Source: Thermohalobaculum sp039815685 (GTDB taxonomy: Bacteria > Pseudomonadota > Alphaproteobacteria > Rhodobacterales > Rhodobacteraceae). From it: DNA of 64,000 bases. The position numbers and the translations under genes were made by a program. Location of the stretch: the NCBI GenBank assembly GCA_039815685.1, contig JBCBYV010000001.1, positions 1 to 64,000 of the forward strand, read 5' to 3'. This document shows positions 7,726-17,248 of the stretch, piece by piece (positions within the stretch are counted from its first letter, which is position 1; each line of letters opens with the position of its first letter). The notes under the pieces are model-generated. The model searched no databases. It had not been told where the DNA came from and saw only the letters and a list, made by a program, of their open reading frames with translations.

Positions 7726-8994
7726 TCAGGGCGTCAGCTTGTGGATCTGCCCTTCATCCACGGCAGTGTAGAGGCTGCCATCCGGCCCCATCACGACCGA
7801 GCGGAAGCGCGCCGCATCGAACGGTAGCGGTATCGTCGCGATCGCGTCCACATCCGTGCCGGCGTCGTTGAGCGTAATCACCTCGATCCGCGCGCCGATG
7901 GGCGTGCCGCCGAAGCCGATGCCCATGATGCCGACGACCATCGAGCCGTCCCAGTCGCCCCAGGCCTCACCCGCAAGGAAGTCCGCCGAGGACGTGCCCT
8001 GCGACCAGCCGTTGTTGTCCCAGATCGGCGGCATCGCGGCCGGATAGGTCGCGAAGTCCGTCATCGGCATGTAGGCGGCGCGCTGGTAGCGGTTGAGGCC
8101 GTCCATCTGATTGGGCGTGTAGCCGCAATAGTTGTCCGGGCAGTCGCCGCGCCCCGCCATGTTCGGCCGCGGATCCCAGCCCGCATTGCCGCCATTGCGC
8201 AGCACCGTGATCTCGTCCGAGTGCCAGGGGCCATGCTCGGCGGTGATCGCCGCGCCTGAGCCCGGGTGGAAGGCGATGCCCTGCACGTTCCGATGGCCGT
8301 AGGTGTAGGTGCGCTTGTCGAAGCCGACCGGCGGCTGGTTGTCCGTGGCGGGCGTGCCGTCCGTATTGATGCGCAGCACCTTCGAGCCCATCATCGTCGG
8401 GCTCTGCGGCACCTCGCCGTTATGGGTGTCGCCCGTCGTGAGGTAGAGGAGCCCGTTCGCCGGGTTGAACCGCACGCGGCCGCCATTGTGCGCGCCGGGC
8501 CCGCCGAAGGGGTGGGCGGAGGCGGCCATCTTGTAGGGCACGTCATCCACGATGTCCGTCCGGTCGGAGACCGAGGAGAAGTCGTCGCTGACGATCAGCC
8601 GCATCAGGCGGTTGGTGTGCGGCTCGGACATGCTCGAGGTCGAGTAGACATAGATCCGGCGGTTCTCGTCGAAGTCGGGATCGACGGCGACGCCCATCAT
8701 GCCGGCCTGACCCTCGCAGAATAGGTCATCGGCGGTCGTCGCGTAGCCCGACGAGTCGTTCATCCCGAGAAGCGCCTTGGTCTCGCCCGAGGGCATCAGG
8801 ACCGAGAGACCCTTGCACTTCTCGGTGTAGAACATCGTCCCGTCCGCGAGGAACGCCATGTCCCAGGGGTTCTCGAGATCGTCCAGCACCACCGTGTGCG
8901 ACAGGCTCGTCGGGCTTTCGGCGAGAGCCGGCGCCGCACAGATGGCGGAGCCGAGCAGAAGGGGTAGCAGCCCCTGAAGTTTCCGACTGATCAT
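7726..8994 (-). CDS. Periplasmic PQQ-dependent sugar dehydrogenase-like protein
   Basis: A 422-residue protein of the glucose/sorbosone dehydrogenase (YliI/Asd) beta-propeller family, exported by a Sec signal peptide (residues 1-25, ending APALA). Family hallmarks visible are NPWDMAF near the N-terminus, GPGAHNGG (about 167-174), the TYGHRNVQG segment and EHGPWHSDE. These make the propeller that binds PQQ and calcium. The substrate is not predictable and some homologues have weak activity. It is convergent with the SH3 gene and has a small cytochrome c encoded upstream on the same strand, a possible electron acceptor. Confidence 0.85.
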   Translation of the reverse strand: MISRKLQGLLPLLLGSAICAAPALAESPTSLSHTVVLDDLENPWDMAFLADGTMFYTEKCKGLSVLMPSGETKALLGMNDSSGYATTADDLFCEGQAGMMGVAVDPDFDENRRIYVYSTSSMSEPHTNRLMRLIVSDDFSSVSDRTDIVDDVPYKMAASAHPFGGPGAHNGGRVRFNPANGLLYLTTGDTHNGEVPQSPTMMGSKVLRINTDGTPATDNQPPVGFDKRTYTYGHRNVQGIAFHPGSGAAITAEHGPWHSDEITVLRNGGNAGWDPRPNMAGRGDCPDNYCGYTPNQMDGLNRYQRAAYMPMTDFATYPAAMPPIWDNNGWSQGTSSADFLAGEAWGDWDGSMVVGIMGIGFGGTPIGARIEVITLNDAGTDVDAIATIPLPFDAARFRSVVMGPDGSLYTAVDEGQIHKLTP

Positions 8995-9259
8995 TCAGTC
9001 CTCCCTTGCAGTCTATTGGTTGTCTTTTTGGGGACCGCCGCAACGAGCGCGCAGCGATCGCCGGTGCTGTTTCAGTATGGAGCAGAAGCGCGCCCCAGTT
9101 GAAACATAGTTCAGCGACCCAAGCGTCAATTCGCTGCGGTTGGGGCACGCCCGGGGCCGCAGCGTCGCACAGTCTAACGCAGGTCTGGCATGTCTGACCG
9201 GCCTCCTTTCTGGGCCTCATGCGGTTTGCGACCGAGGCAGTACAGGGACTTGCCGTCGG

Positions 9260-9580
9260 TCAGTTGAACTCCGTCGCGATGTAGGTCGCGAGGTTTGCGA
9301 TATCGGCGTCCGAAAGCTGACGGGCCATCGGCGCCATCAGCGGCGTGTTCGGGCCGAGCCTTTCGCCGGAGCGATACTGCTGGAGCCGCATCACAAGGTA
9401 GTCGGCCGATCTGCCCGCGAGCTTCGGATAGCTGGCAAGCCCCTTCGCGGTGGGCCCGTGGCAGGCGCGGCAGGTGGATTTGTAGACTTCAGCCCCTGCG
9501 TCCACGTCCTGAGCGTCGGCAGGAGGGGCTGCAGCGAACAGTCCCGCAGCAATGGTGGCGACAAGCTTCCATCTCTTCAT
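9260..9580 (-). CDS. Small periplasmic class I cytochrome c
   Basis: A 106-residue c-type cytochrome. The ATG at 9580 starts a signal peptide (MKRWKLVATIAAG...PPADA). One haem c motif, CRACH, follows, and the likely axial Met is in PLMAPMARQL. A longer in-frame extension upstream has no signal sequence and was rejected. Same strand as the sugar dehydrogenase 265 bp downstream, for which it could accept electrons; the intervening 9000-9259 holds no gene I recognise. Confidence 0.88.
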   Translation of the reverse strand: MKRWKLVATIAAGLFAAAPPADAQDVDAGAEVYKSTCRACHGPTAKGLASYPKLAGRSADYLVMRLQQYRSGERLGPNTPLMAPMARQLSDADIANLATYIATEFN

Positions 9581-9755
9581 CGACGCTCTCTCCCTGGATC
9601 TGGCATGACCGTAGGGGAGCGTGCGCGAGATCTCAATCACCGCGGATATCAGGGATCGTCGCCGAAAATCCGGAGCGTCCGAACGGGGCGGACGGCCGGG
9701 CTCCACTCCGGGAACCCGGCGGGGTCATCTCCTCGGAGGTAAACCGGGCGCCGTT

Positions 9756-10064
9756 CTACCCGGCTAGGACGGACTCGAAACCCTCGAATTCTGGGTGGCC
9801 GAGATAGAGGTGCTTGTTCGATCCCGCGTCCTTGTGCGCCGCCCGGAACTGTTCGGACCGCGTCCAGTCCTCGAAGGCGCCGCGGTCTGCCCAGATCGTG
9901 TGGGAGGCGTAGAGCGTATGGTCCTCGGCTGTGGGCCCTCGCAGCAGGTGGAAGCTCTTGAAGCCTTCCATCTCGTCGAGGCGCGTCTCGCGCTCGCGCC
10001 AGACGGTCTCGAAGGCGTCTTCCTGTCCCTTGGCCACGCGAAAGCGGTTCATGGCGACGAACAT
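9756..10064 (-). CDS. IsdG-like haem-degrading monooxygenase (ABM fold)
   Basis: A 102-residue antibiotic-biosynthesis-monooxygenase-fold protein encoded directly after hmuV. The start ATG at 10064 overlaps hmuV by 16 bp. Counting residues, Asn6, Trp67 and His77 fall at the positions of the catalytic Asn-Trp-His set of staphylococcal IsdG (Asn7, Trp67, His77), where His ligates haem and Trp causes ruffling. This and the operon context support cytoplasmic haem ring-opening and iron release after HmuTUV import. Other ABM proteins are quinol oxygenases, so biochemical activity remains inferred. Confidence 0.8.
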   Translation of the reverse strand: MFVAMNRFRVAKGQEDAFETVWRERETRLDEMEGFKSFHLLRGPTAEDHTLYASHTIWADRGAFEDWTRSEQFRAAHKDAGSNKHLYLGHPEFEGFESVLAG

Positions 10065-10858
10065 CGGTGGTCTTCTCCGTTGCTTGTGTAGATCGGCACA
10101 ATCGCCTGCAGGCCGGCACGCGGCTCTGAGACGGCGATCTCTATGCCGTACACCCTGCCAAGGAGCTCGCTGGTCAGGCAAGCGCGGGGCGCGCCGGAGG
10201 CGACGATACTGCCGGACTGCATCACCGCAACCGTGTCGGCCATCGCGGCGGCCAGGGAGAGGTCGTGGAGAACGGCGAGAACGCCGACGCCGTCGGCCGC
10301 GGCCTGCCGTGCGGCCTGCATGACCGATGCCTGGTGCCTGAGATCGAGGCTTGCCGTCGGCTCGTCGAGCAGAAGCCAGCGCCCCCCGCCCAGCATCCGG
10401 CCCGCATTGAGCTGCGCGAGGGCACGCGCCATATGCGCGCGATGGCGCTCCCCGCCCGAGAGCGCGTCGATGCTCCGCTCGCGAAGGCGCGTGAGCCCAA
10501 GGGCGGCGGAGGCGTCGCGCGTGATCCGCCGCGCATCGCCGGGTGAGATCGCACGCGGAATGCCAAGCTCGATCAGCTCCTCCAGCGTGAAGGGGGCGGC
10601 AACGCTCGGCGTCTGGTCCAGCACGGCGCGGCGCAAGCCGAGCGCCGCGGCGCTGAGCCGTGCGGGGTCGTCCCCATCCATCCGTACCGCACCGCCCTGG
10701 GGCACCATGGCGCCCGAGAGGCAGGCGAGGAGCGTCGACTTTCCCGCACCGTTCGGCCCGACCAGTGCCGTGACCCTCCCCGGTACGATGGCCAGCGAGG
10801 CCGCGTTCAGGATCGGCGTGCGGCCGATGGCGAGTGTGACGTCCCGCGCCTCAAGCAT
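10049..10858 (-). CDS. hmuV: Haemin ABC transporter ATPase HmuV
   Basis: A 269-residue ABC ATPase. Walker A GPNGAGKST is near residue 38, the signature is LSGGERHRA, and Walker B is WLLLDEP. Start ATG 10858 overlaps the 3' end of hmuU by 8 bp; an upstream in-frame extension lies inside hmuU and was dropped. It powers uptake of haem through HmuU from the periplasmic binding protein HmuT. It sits fifth in the receptor-HmuS-HmuT-HmuU-HmuV order and overlaps the following monooxygenase gene. Confidence 0.92.
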   Translation of the reverse strand: MLEARDVTLAIGRTPILNAASLAIVPGRVTALVGPNGAGKSTLLACLSGAMVPQGGAVRMDGDDPARLSAAALGLRRAVLDQTPSVAAPFTLEELIELGIPRAISPGDARRITRDASAALGLTRLRERSIDALSGGERHRAHMARALAQLNAGRMLGGGRWLLLDEPTASLDLRHQASVMQAARQAAADGVGVLAVLHDLSLAAAMADTVAVMQSGSIVASGAPRACLTSELLGRVYGIEIAVSEPRAGLQAIVPIYTSNGEDHRCSSP

Positions 10859-11894
10859 GGCGCACCGTCCGGCTGCGCAGAATGAGCCAGAGGAAGAAGG
10901 GCCCGCCAATGAGGCTCGTCGCCAGCCCGATGGGCGGCTCCGCCGGCGGCACCGCAAGGCGCACCGCCAGATCGGCCGCCAGAACCAGCGCCATGCCGAT
11001 GAGCGCCGAGGCCGGCAGCAGGATCGCATGCCGTGCACCGAGGGCCAGGCGCGCAAGATGCGGTGCGACGAGGCCGATGAAGCCGATGGGCCCGGCCGCC
11101 GCCGTCACGGCCCCGACGGCCACAGCCGTCGCCAGCCCGATGGCCCGCTTCGAGCGCTCGACATCGAGGCCCGAATGAAAGGCCGCGCGCTCGCCAAGCT
11201 GAAAGAGGTCGAGATCGCGCGCCTTGGCCAGCAACGCGGGCAGGGCAGCGACCACGAAGCCGCCTGCAACAAGGACGAGCGTCCAGCCCGACCCGCCGAG
11301 CGCGCCCATGGTCCAGAAGGTGAGATCGCGCAGCTGGCTGTCATCGCTCACATAGACGAGCGCCCCGATGATCGCGCCGGCAATCGCATTCACCGCCACA
11401 CCCGCGAGGATCAAGGTCGCGACCGAGGTCTCCCCGCCCCGCTTGGCCACGGCGAAGACGAAGGCGATCACCAGCCCTGCGCCGAGGAACGCTGCGATCG
11501 GCAGCATCCAGGGTCGAAGAACCTCCGGCAATTCCCCCGCGACCGCCCCGCCAAGAACGATGGTGGCCACCGCGCCCATGGAGGCACCGCCCGTCACCCC
11601 GATCAGCCCCGGATCGGCGAGCGGATTGCGCAGAACCCCCTGCAGCGCCGCCCCAGCAAGGGCGAGGGCCGCTCCGGTGGCGAGCCCAAGGAGCACGCGC
11701 GGCAGCCTGATCTGCCAGACAATCGCGCTCTCGGCCGGGGTGCCCCCGCCTGCCAGCGTTGCGAGCAGGTCGGGAAGCGCGATCCCTACCGGTCCCAGCC
11801 CAAGCCCCGCGAGGGCAAGGACGACCACCAGCATGCCAAGCAACGCCAACGCCGGTGTGCGGAAGCGCCGGCCGGCCGTAAGCGCTGTCTCCAT
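10851..11894 (-). CDS. hmuU: Haemin ABC transporter permease HmuU (FecCD family)
   Basis: A 347-residue inner-membrane permease of the BtuC/FecCD family with about ten hydrophobic segments. The family motif around residue 70-110 (RLPRVLLGL, then GAALQGVLRNPLADPGLIG) is intact. ATG 11894 lies 4 bp after the hmuT stop. It forms the haem translocation pore with HmuV. Confidence 0.92.
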   Translation of the reverse strand: METALTAGRRFRTPALALLGMLVVVLALAGLGLGPVGIALPDLLATLAGGGTPAESAIVWQIRLPRVLLGLATGAALALAGAALQGVLRNPLADPGLIGVTGGASMGAVATIVLGGAVAGELPEVLRPWMLPIAAFLGAGLVIAFVFAVAKRGGETSVATLILAGVAVNAIAGAIIGALVYVSDDSQLRDLTFWTMGALGGSGWTLVLVAGGFVVAALPALLAKARDLDLFQLGERAAFHSGLDVERSKRAIGLATAVAVGAVTAAAGPIGFIGLVAPHLARLALGARHAILLPASALIGMALVLAADLAVRLAVPPAEPPIGLATSLIGGPFFLWLILRSRTVRHA

Positions 11895-11898
11895 GGGC

Positions 11899-12795
11899 TC
11901 AGAGCCCGGCGGCCGCGGCAGCCTCAGGATGCAGGGCGCGCGCAAGCTCCGCGATCGCATCTGGCGTCCGCGGCCCGAAGCCGAGGAGGAGCATGCCGTC
12001 CATCACCACGCCATTGCCCTCCTGACCCGCCGGGGTCAGCGCGATCTCGGGTCGCGTCATGACGCTCTCGAGCCCGCCGATCCGCTCCGCATGCTGCGCC
12101 ATCATGAGCACGATATCAGGGGCCGCGGCGATGATCGCCTCCTGGTTCATCGGCTTGTAGCCATCGACCTCGCCCCCGGCATTCACGCCGCCCGCAAGCG
12201 CGATCATCTCAGCCGCCGTCGTGCCGGCCCCGCCGATCAGCGGCGCGCCGTTCCGAACACTCAGGATGAAGAGCACCCGGGGCGTGCCGTCGAGCTTCGC
12301 CACTTTGTCCTTCACCGTCGAGAGGCTGGAGGAGAAGTCCTCGGCCAACACGGACGCCTTCTCGCCGAGACCGAGCGCCTCACCGACAAAGGCGATCTTC
12401 CGCTCGATGGCCTCTGCCGTCTCGGCCTGCGGCGCCTGGGCGATCTTCACGCCCGCCGCCTCAAGCTGCTCGAGCGCGATATCCGGCCCTGCATCATGCG
12501 CCGCGATCACCAGATCGGGCGAGAGCGAGAGGATCCCCTCGGGCGAGAGACGGCGGACATAGCCGATCTGCTCGCGCTCAGTCGCCGCCGCCGGCCAGGT
12601 CGAGGTGCTGTCCACGCCCACCACCCGGTCGCCGGCACCGAGTGCGAAGACGATTTCCGTAAGATCCCCGCCCGCAACGACAATACGCTGCGGCTTGGGC
12701 TCGGCGAGGGCAGGGCCCGCGCCCAACTGCGCGCTCATGAGCGCGCCAACCCCAATGGCAAAGGCAAGAACTGCTTGGCGACGTGTCCGGTTCAT
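11899..12795 (-). CDS. hmuT: Periplasmic haemin-binding protein HmuT
   Basis: A 298-residue cluster A-III solute-binding protein with an N-terminal signal (to about residue 31, GPALAEP). The motif GVDSTSTWP followed by EQIGYVRRLSPEG contains a Tyr typical of the haem ligand in HmuT/ShuT proteins. It delivers haem to HmuU/HmuV. The start overlaps the hmuS stop by 4 bp (ATGA). Confidence 0.92.
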   Translation of the reverse strand: MNRTRRQAVLAFAIGVGALMSAQLGAGPALAEPKPQRIVVAGGDLTEIVFALGAGDRVVGVDSTSTWPAAATEREQIGYVRRLSPEGILSLSPDLVIAAHDAGPDIALEQLEAAGVKIAQAPQAETAEAIERKIAFVGEALGLGEKASVLAEDFSSSLSTVKDKVAKLDGTPRVLFILSVRNGAPLIGGAGTTAAEMIALAGGVNAGGEVDGYKPMNQEAIIAAAPDIVLMMAQHAERIGGLESVMTRPEIALTPAGQEGNGVVMDGMLLLGFGPRTPDAIAELARALHPEAAAAAGL

Positions 12796-13859
12796 GACGT
12801 TGCTCCAGCGATTTCGTCGATAAGGCGTCTCCAGCCCTCGCGCTCCCCCTCACCGGGCGGGCGGCTGCCGAAGAACTGGCAGATAAGCGTGTGGTCCGCG
12901 TCGAAAAGCTCCACGGAGGTGATCCGGCCGCGCAGCCGCGTGGGCTTGATCGCGACCCAGGCCGAGGCGACGCGGTCCGTGCGGAGATGCAGGTTGAAGG
13001 TCGGATCGAGAACGTTGAGCCAGGGACCCATCGGCGCCACCCGCTCGATGGGGCCGGAATAGATCTGCAAGCAGCCCCGATTGCCCGCAAAGCACATGAT
13101 CGGCACGGCATGGCGCGCCGCCCCTTCCAGCAGACGCCCGACGATGCCCGTATCCGCCTTGAAGGCCAGGTCCTCGCCCGCCAGACGCAGCGCCTGCTCC
13201 CGCCCCACACCGTGCTTTCTGAGCAGCATGTGGAAGTCGTGGCTGTGGTCGAGCGCCAGCCAGCCCTCGCGAAGAGAGGCGACATCAATGCTGCCATCGT
13301 CCGGATCCGGTGCCGCCGCCTCGGCCGGGGCAAAGGTCACCGCGCCGTCCGAGCGGTCCACACAGGCCTCGACCGCGCCTTGCCAGAGGGCGAGATCGGT
13401 ATCCGCGACCGCATAGAGCTTGACGACCGCCGTCCCGCTCGCATCGAAGACCTGGACCGAGTGGCGCAGGCCCGAGCGCGTCTCCTCCGCAACCGCATAG
13501 CCCGCATGCCAGTGCCGGAGGAAAAGGCGCAGATCGATCGGCCCCGTCACCTGTCCCATGTGGCCGTGGCTGTCGATGCCCTCCATCACGCCCGTCGTCT
13601 CATGCACGACCGCATCGTTGCGGGTGAGGGTCATGAGCGGCCCGGCCGCCTGCAGCGAGTTCAGCAAACCCACGAAGTCCGGGCCCCGGAGGCCCAGACG
13701 GTCGACCCCGTCGCCCCGCCGCGCCTCCGTCAGCATCCCCTCCGATACCCCCAGCGCATCCGCGATATCCCGCGCCCGCGCGCCGGGATCGGCGGCCTTC
13801 CGCGCGCGAAAGGCGGCCGCGAGATCGGTTGGGGCAAGATCGATGCTGGCCTCGGACAT
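12792..13859 (-). CDS. hmuS: Haemin-degrading/haem-chaperone protein HmuS
   Basis: A 355-residue HemS/HmuS/ChuS family protein with the expected two repeated halves. The N-terminal half includes VMEGIDSHGHMGQVTGPIDLRLF and the C-terminal half GCLQIYSGPIERV followed by LDPTFNLHLR. Family members bind cytoplasmic haem and act as haem oxygenase-like or carrier proteins. It starts 11 bp after the TonB receptor stop and is coupled to hmuT. Having both HmuS and an IsdG-like enzyme in the same operon gives two candidate routes for haem breakdown. Confidence 0.9.
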   Translation of the reverse strand: MSEASIDLAPTDLAAAFRARKAADPGARARDIADALGVSEGMLTEARRGDGVDRLGLRGPDFVGLLNSLQAAGPLMTLTRNDAVVHETTGVMEGIDSHGHMGQVTGPIDLRLFLRHWHAGYAVAEETRSGLRHSVQVFDASGTAVVKLYAVADTDLALWQGAVEACVDRSDGAVTFAPAEAAAPDPDDGSIDVASLREGWLALDHSHDFHMLLRKHGVGREQALRLAGEDLAFKADTGIVGRLLEGAARHAVPIMCFAGNRGCLQIYSGPIERVAPMGPWLNVLDPTFNLHLRTDRVASAWVAIKPTRLRGRITSVELFDADHTLICQFFGSRPPGEGEREGWRRLIDEIAGATS

Positions 13860-13870
13860 GGTCCGTCTCC

Positions 13871-15988
13871 TCAGAACCGGAAGGTGGCGGACACCTTCGC
13901 CGCTAGGCCCGGACTGTTCAGCTCGTTCGGGTGGATGCTGAATCGCCGGTCCGTGATGTTGTCGATACCGGCAGAGAAGATAGCGCCCGCAAGCGGCCCT
14001 TCACTGGGCTGCCAGTTCGCAAAGATGTCGAACACCGCGTAGCCGGAGGTTGTGATCGAATCCGGCGGCACATCGTCTTCGTTGATCCCGCGAGTGAAGG
14101 TGCCGCGCACGCCCAGCTCCATATCGTCGATCGGGCGATAACCGCCCGTCAGCACCAGCCGGTCCTGCGGGATCGACCCAAGCTCGCCCGCCCCGTCGCG
14201 CTGGCGCCCCCTCGGGATCGTGATGCTGGCAGACGCGAACCAATCCCCCGCATCATAGTCGATCTGACCCTCGAACCCGAAGAGCAGCGCGTCCACATTC
14301 TGGTTGATCGTCGAGCCCCCGACCTCGAGCTGGCGCGTGAAGGGATTGAATGAAGCCGTTGAGAAGTCGATGAAAGTCACGACCGTATCGACGAAGTCAT
14401 CGACCCGCGAGTAGTAGGCGTTGCCCGAGAAGAGCAGGCTGTCGCCCCCCAGGGCGACGTCCTGCATCAGGTAGCGCCCGCCGATCTCGACCTGCGTCGC
14501 CCGCTCGGGCTCGAGGTCCGGCGAAGGCGCGAACTCGTTCACGCCGGTGAAGACCGGGTCGGTCGGCCCACCGAGCGGGAAGCCCGGCGTGATGAAGTGC
14601 ACGCCGTCGACATAGAGCTCCGTCAGCGTCGGCGCGCGGAAGGATCGCCCGGCCGAGGCAAATAGCTGCAGGTTCTCCGTCGGCCGCCAGTTGACCGCGA
14701 GTTTCGGGGAGGGCTGACCGTCGCTCCGGTCGTCGAAATCGCCCTCGGGCCGCAGCTGGAAGAAGTCGAACCGGATGCCCGGCGTGATGGTAAGCCCCGG
14801 CAGCACTTCGAAATCCGCCTGAGCAAAACCCGCATAGAACCGCCGCTCCGCTGTCGGCGCCTGCAGCCTCGGCTCGCCATCGCGGAACGCGTCCTGCTGA
14901 TCCTCGAAGATCTCGATCCCGTAGGAGAGGGCGACCGGCACGTTACCGAGCCCGAAGCGGGAGACGTTCGTGGCCTCGAAACCCAGCGTCTCGAAATCCG
15001 TCTCGTCGAAGCGGCCGTCGAAGAGACGGTCCTCCTCGACATTCACGTCGTTGTAGTAGCCGAGGACCGAGAGATCGACGAGGTCGTTGTCCGGCGGTGT
15101 CCAGTCCCAGGCGAGGCGCGCGGTCTGATAGCGCAGGTCGCGGTCGACGCTGGTCGTCGGCGAGCCCTGCACATTGGCGTTGGGCGCGGTCGCGCCATTG
15201 TCGCCGAAATACTGATAGCTCCCTTCGATCCGATGGCCCTCGCCCGGCTCGAAGCCCAGCTTCACCAGACCGTTCAGGCTGTCGATCTCGCTGTCGATGA
15301 CGTCGTCGCCGTCACCGTCCTCGATGTCCGAGAACATCGGACGGCCGGCGAAGAAGACCAGCGCATCGAACGCCTCATACTGCACCGCCGCGGTCGCGGC
15401 GCCCAGGAACTCGGTGCCCTGGCTGTTGAAGCCGAGCTTCACCTCGCCCGCCCAAAGCTCGCCGGGATCGACCACGTCTGCGGCGTCCTTCGTCTCGAGA
15501 AAGATCACACCGCCAAGAGCGCCCGAGCCGAAGAGCGTCGACTGCCCGCCCCGAAGGATCTCCACCTGCTTCAGGATCGTGGGATCGGTGAAGAAGCGGC
15601 CGCGATGGGCAAGGTCGAAGTTCTGCCGCGCCCCATCGACCCGGACGATGACCTGCTGGTCCCGAAAGCCGCGGATGTTCGGCTCCTGCGAAATGGCGCG
15701 CGGCCCGCCCTCGATCGTGACACCCGGCTCGTCCCCGATCAGCTCCTCATAGGTGGAGGGGTTGCGGCGGATGATCTCCTGCTCGCCCACCACGCTGACG
15801 GCGTTGGGCGTGTCGAGGAGCCGCCGCTCGTCGCGCGCGCCACCGAAGATCGTGATCTCGGGCAGAGCGGCCGAGGCGGCTCCCTGCGTCGCGGTCTGCG
15901 CGCCGGCAGCACCCGCCACCAGCCCCGCGCCCATCACGGCGGCGAGGGCGCTCGCCACTTCCTGCCGCAGCATCGATTGATGTCTCAC
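13871..15988 (-). CDS. hmuR: TonB-dependent haem receptor (HmuR-like)
   Basis: About 705 residues with a signal peptide (ends AGAAGAQ), an N-terminal plug (DTPNAVSVVGEQEI, then NIRGFRDQQVIVRVDGARQN, about 60-130) and a 22-strand barrel ending in the aromatic KVSATFRF typical of outer-membrane porins. The FRAP-box variant SFRAPTLTELYV, characteristic of haem receptors, is present. I prefer the GTG at 15988 because GGAG lies 6 bp before it; ATG 15973 is the alternative. It is the first gene of the hmu operon and imports haem across the outer membrane with TonB/ExbBD, which are not in this window. Confidence 0.9.
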   Translation of the reverse strand: MRHQSMLRQEVASALAAVMGAGLVAGAAGAQTATQGAASAALPEITIFGGARDERRLLDTPNAVSVVGEQEIIRRNPSTYEELIGDEPGVTIEGGPRAISQEPNIRGFRDQQVIVRVDGARQNFDLAHRGRFFTDPTILKQVEILRGGQSTLFGSGALGGVIFLETKDAADVVDPGELWAGEVKLGFNSQGTEFLGAATAAVQYEAFDALVFFAGRPMFSDIEDGDGDDVIDSEIDSLNGLVKLGFEPGEGHRIEGSYQYFGDNGATAPNANVQGSPTTSVDRDLRYQTARLAWDWTPPDNDLVDLSVLGYYNDVNVEEDRLFDGRFDETDFETLGFEATNVSRFGLGNVPVALSYGIEIFEDQQDAFRDGEPRLQAPTAERRFYAGFAQADFEVLPGLTITPGIRFDFFQLRPEGDFDDRSDGQPSPKLAVNWRPTENLQLFASAGRSFRAPTLTELYVDGVHFITPGFPLGGPTDPVFTGVNEFAPSPDLEPERATQVEIGGRYLMQDVALGGDSLLFSGNAYYSRVDDFVDTVVTFIDFSTASFNPFTRQLEVGGSTINQNVDALLFGFEGQIDYDAGDWFASASITIPRGRQRDGAGELGSIPQDRLVLTGGYRPIDDMELGVRGTFTRGINEDDVPPDSITTSGYAVFDIFANWQPSEGPLAGAIFSAGIDNITDRRFSIHPNELNSPGLAAKVSATFRF

Positions 15989-16111
15989 ACCACTCTCCAA
16001 CCCCGTTGCCGATGAAAAGACGGACTGGGGCTTCCTCCGCGGGCGCTATCTCCCGCTGGTGGGTGGCTTTTCTCCGCTCTGCGGTCAGCTAATGGATGCC
16101 GAGTATTTTGG

Positions 16112-17248
16112 TCAACAATTTTTGAGCAGTGCGACAAGGTGGTTGTCGAAGGCGCTGTCGTGCCGCGAAGCCGAGACGGGGGTTAGCGCTTCGTCAAGCT
16201 GGATGACCCCGCCAAGCCCGTCTGTCGCGATCCAGCCCGCGGGGCCGGGGGCCAGCCCGCAGACATCCGGCCGGGACCAGATCTGGGCCACCGCCGCGCC
16301 GTCTCCCGCCACCTCCCACGCCATGATGCGCCCGCCCCGCGGGGAAGTGATCGCTGCCTTGGCGCCTGAACGGCTGAAGGCGACGCTGCCCGCATAGCCC
16401 TCCATCGCCGCCATCTCATAGGCCGCCGCCTCAGCCCAGCGCAGCCCGGCCTCCCCCCGGCGGTGAAAGGCGAGGAGTGGTACGCCATCCGCCGGATCTC
16501 CCTGCCACTGCATTGCCGCCGCGACCGTGCCGTCCGCCGAGATGGCTAGGTGCCGGATCGAGTTCTGGCGGAGGTCGCCGGGCGGGGTCACTTCGTCCAC
16601 CAACGCCCCGTCGCTCGCACGGAGATAGCTCAGCGCCGGCGCCATTGTGTCGAGGTTCAGCTTCTCCCGCCCGCTGTCTGGGTGGGTCCTGATCCCGCCA
16701 TTCGCGACGACAAGCGTCTCGCCGTCCGGCATGAGGTGCAGGTCATGCGGCCCGAGCCCGCCCGAGGGCACTTCGCCGATCCGCCGATAGCCCTCCACCA
16801 CGTCCCAGATGCCGATACGCCCGTCCCCGGTCTCGTAGACATTCTCGGTCGTGAAAAGGAGCGCGCCGTCGGCGGAGAAGACGCCATGGCCGTAGAAATG
16901 GCGCCCTGCCGGGCTGTCGAGCGTCGCGACCGTCCGGCCGTCCGCGCAGTCGATCACCAGCGCGAAGCGACCCGGGCGGCGGGCGAAGGCAACCGCCTCC
17001 GGCCGGCTCGGATGCGCCGCCGCCGCATGGCCGCGCGCGGGCAGGGGGACGGCGAAGCGCTCGCCGCCATCCTCGCCGAGGCCGAGGAGCCGGTGTGTCC
17101 CTTGCGCATCCCGCGTCGCCGCGAGATAGGCGGGCGCTCCGACGGCCGCCCACCCGGTCGCAGGCAGGATCGCGGCCCCCGTCGCCGCCTTGCCCAGCGT
17201 CGCGAGAAACCGGCGCCGGTCGAACGGGCGCTCCATCTCAGTCGCCAT
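16112..17248 (-). CDS. DUF1513 protein, Tat-exported, iron-linked
   Basis: A 378-residue beta-propeller-like protein of family DUF1513. The N-terminus has a twin-arginine-type signal (FDRRRFLATLGKAATGAAIL). Family segments visible are HFYGHGVFS, LFTTEN and GLGPHDLHLMPDG. DUF1513 genes are commonly linked with imelysin and di-haem oxidoreductase genes, as here: the start overlaps the imelysin stop by 11 bp. The module is thought to act in periplasmic iron acquisition, but the role of DUF1513 is not established. Confidence 0.85.
   Translation of the reverse strand: MATEMERPFDRRRFLATLGKAATGAAILPATGWAAVGAPAYLAATRDAQGTHRLLGLGEDGGERFAVPLPARGHAAAAHPSRPEAVAFARRPGRFALVIDCADGRTVATLDSPAGRHFYGHGVFSADGALLFTTENVYETGDGRIGIWDVVEGYRRIGEVPSGGLGPHDLHLMPDGETLVVANGGIRTHPDSGREKLNLDTMAPALSYLRASDGALVDEVTPPGDLRQNSIRHLAISADGTVAAAMQWQGDPADGVPLLAFHRRGEAGLRWAEAAAYEMAAMEGYAGSVAFSRSGAKAAITSPRGGRIMAWEVAGDGAAVAQIWSRPDVCGLAPGPAGWIATDGLGGVIQLDEALTPVSASRHDSAFDNHLVALLKNC

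Noticed and set aside
10143..13062. Very long plus-strand frames (639 and 564 codons) across the hmu genes
   Set aside because: They are antisense to hmuV, hmuU and hmuT, with Arg/Ala/Pro-rich low-complexity translation and no family motifs.
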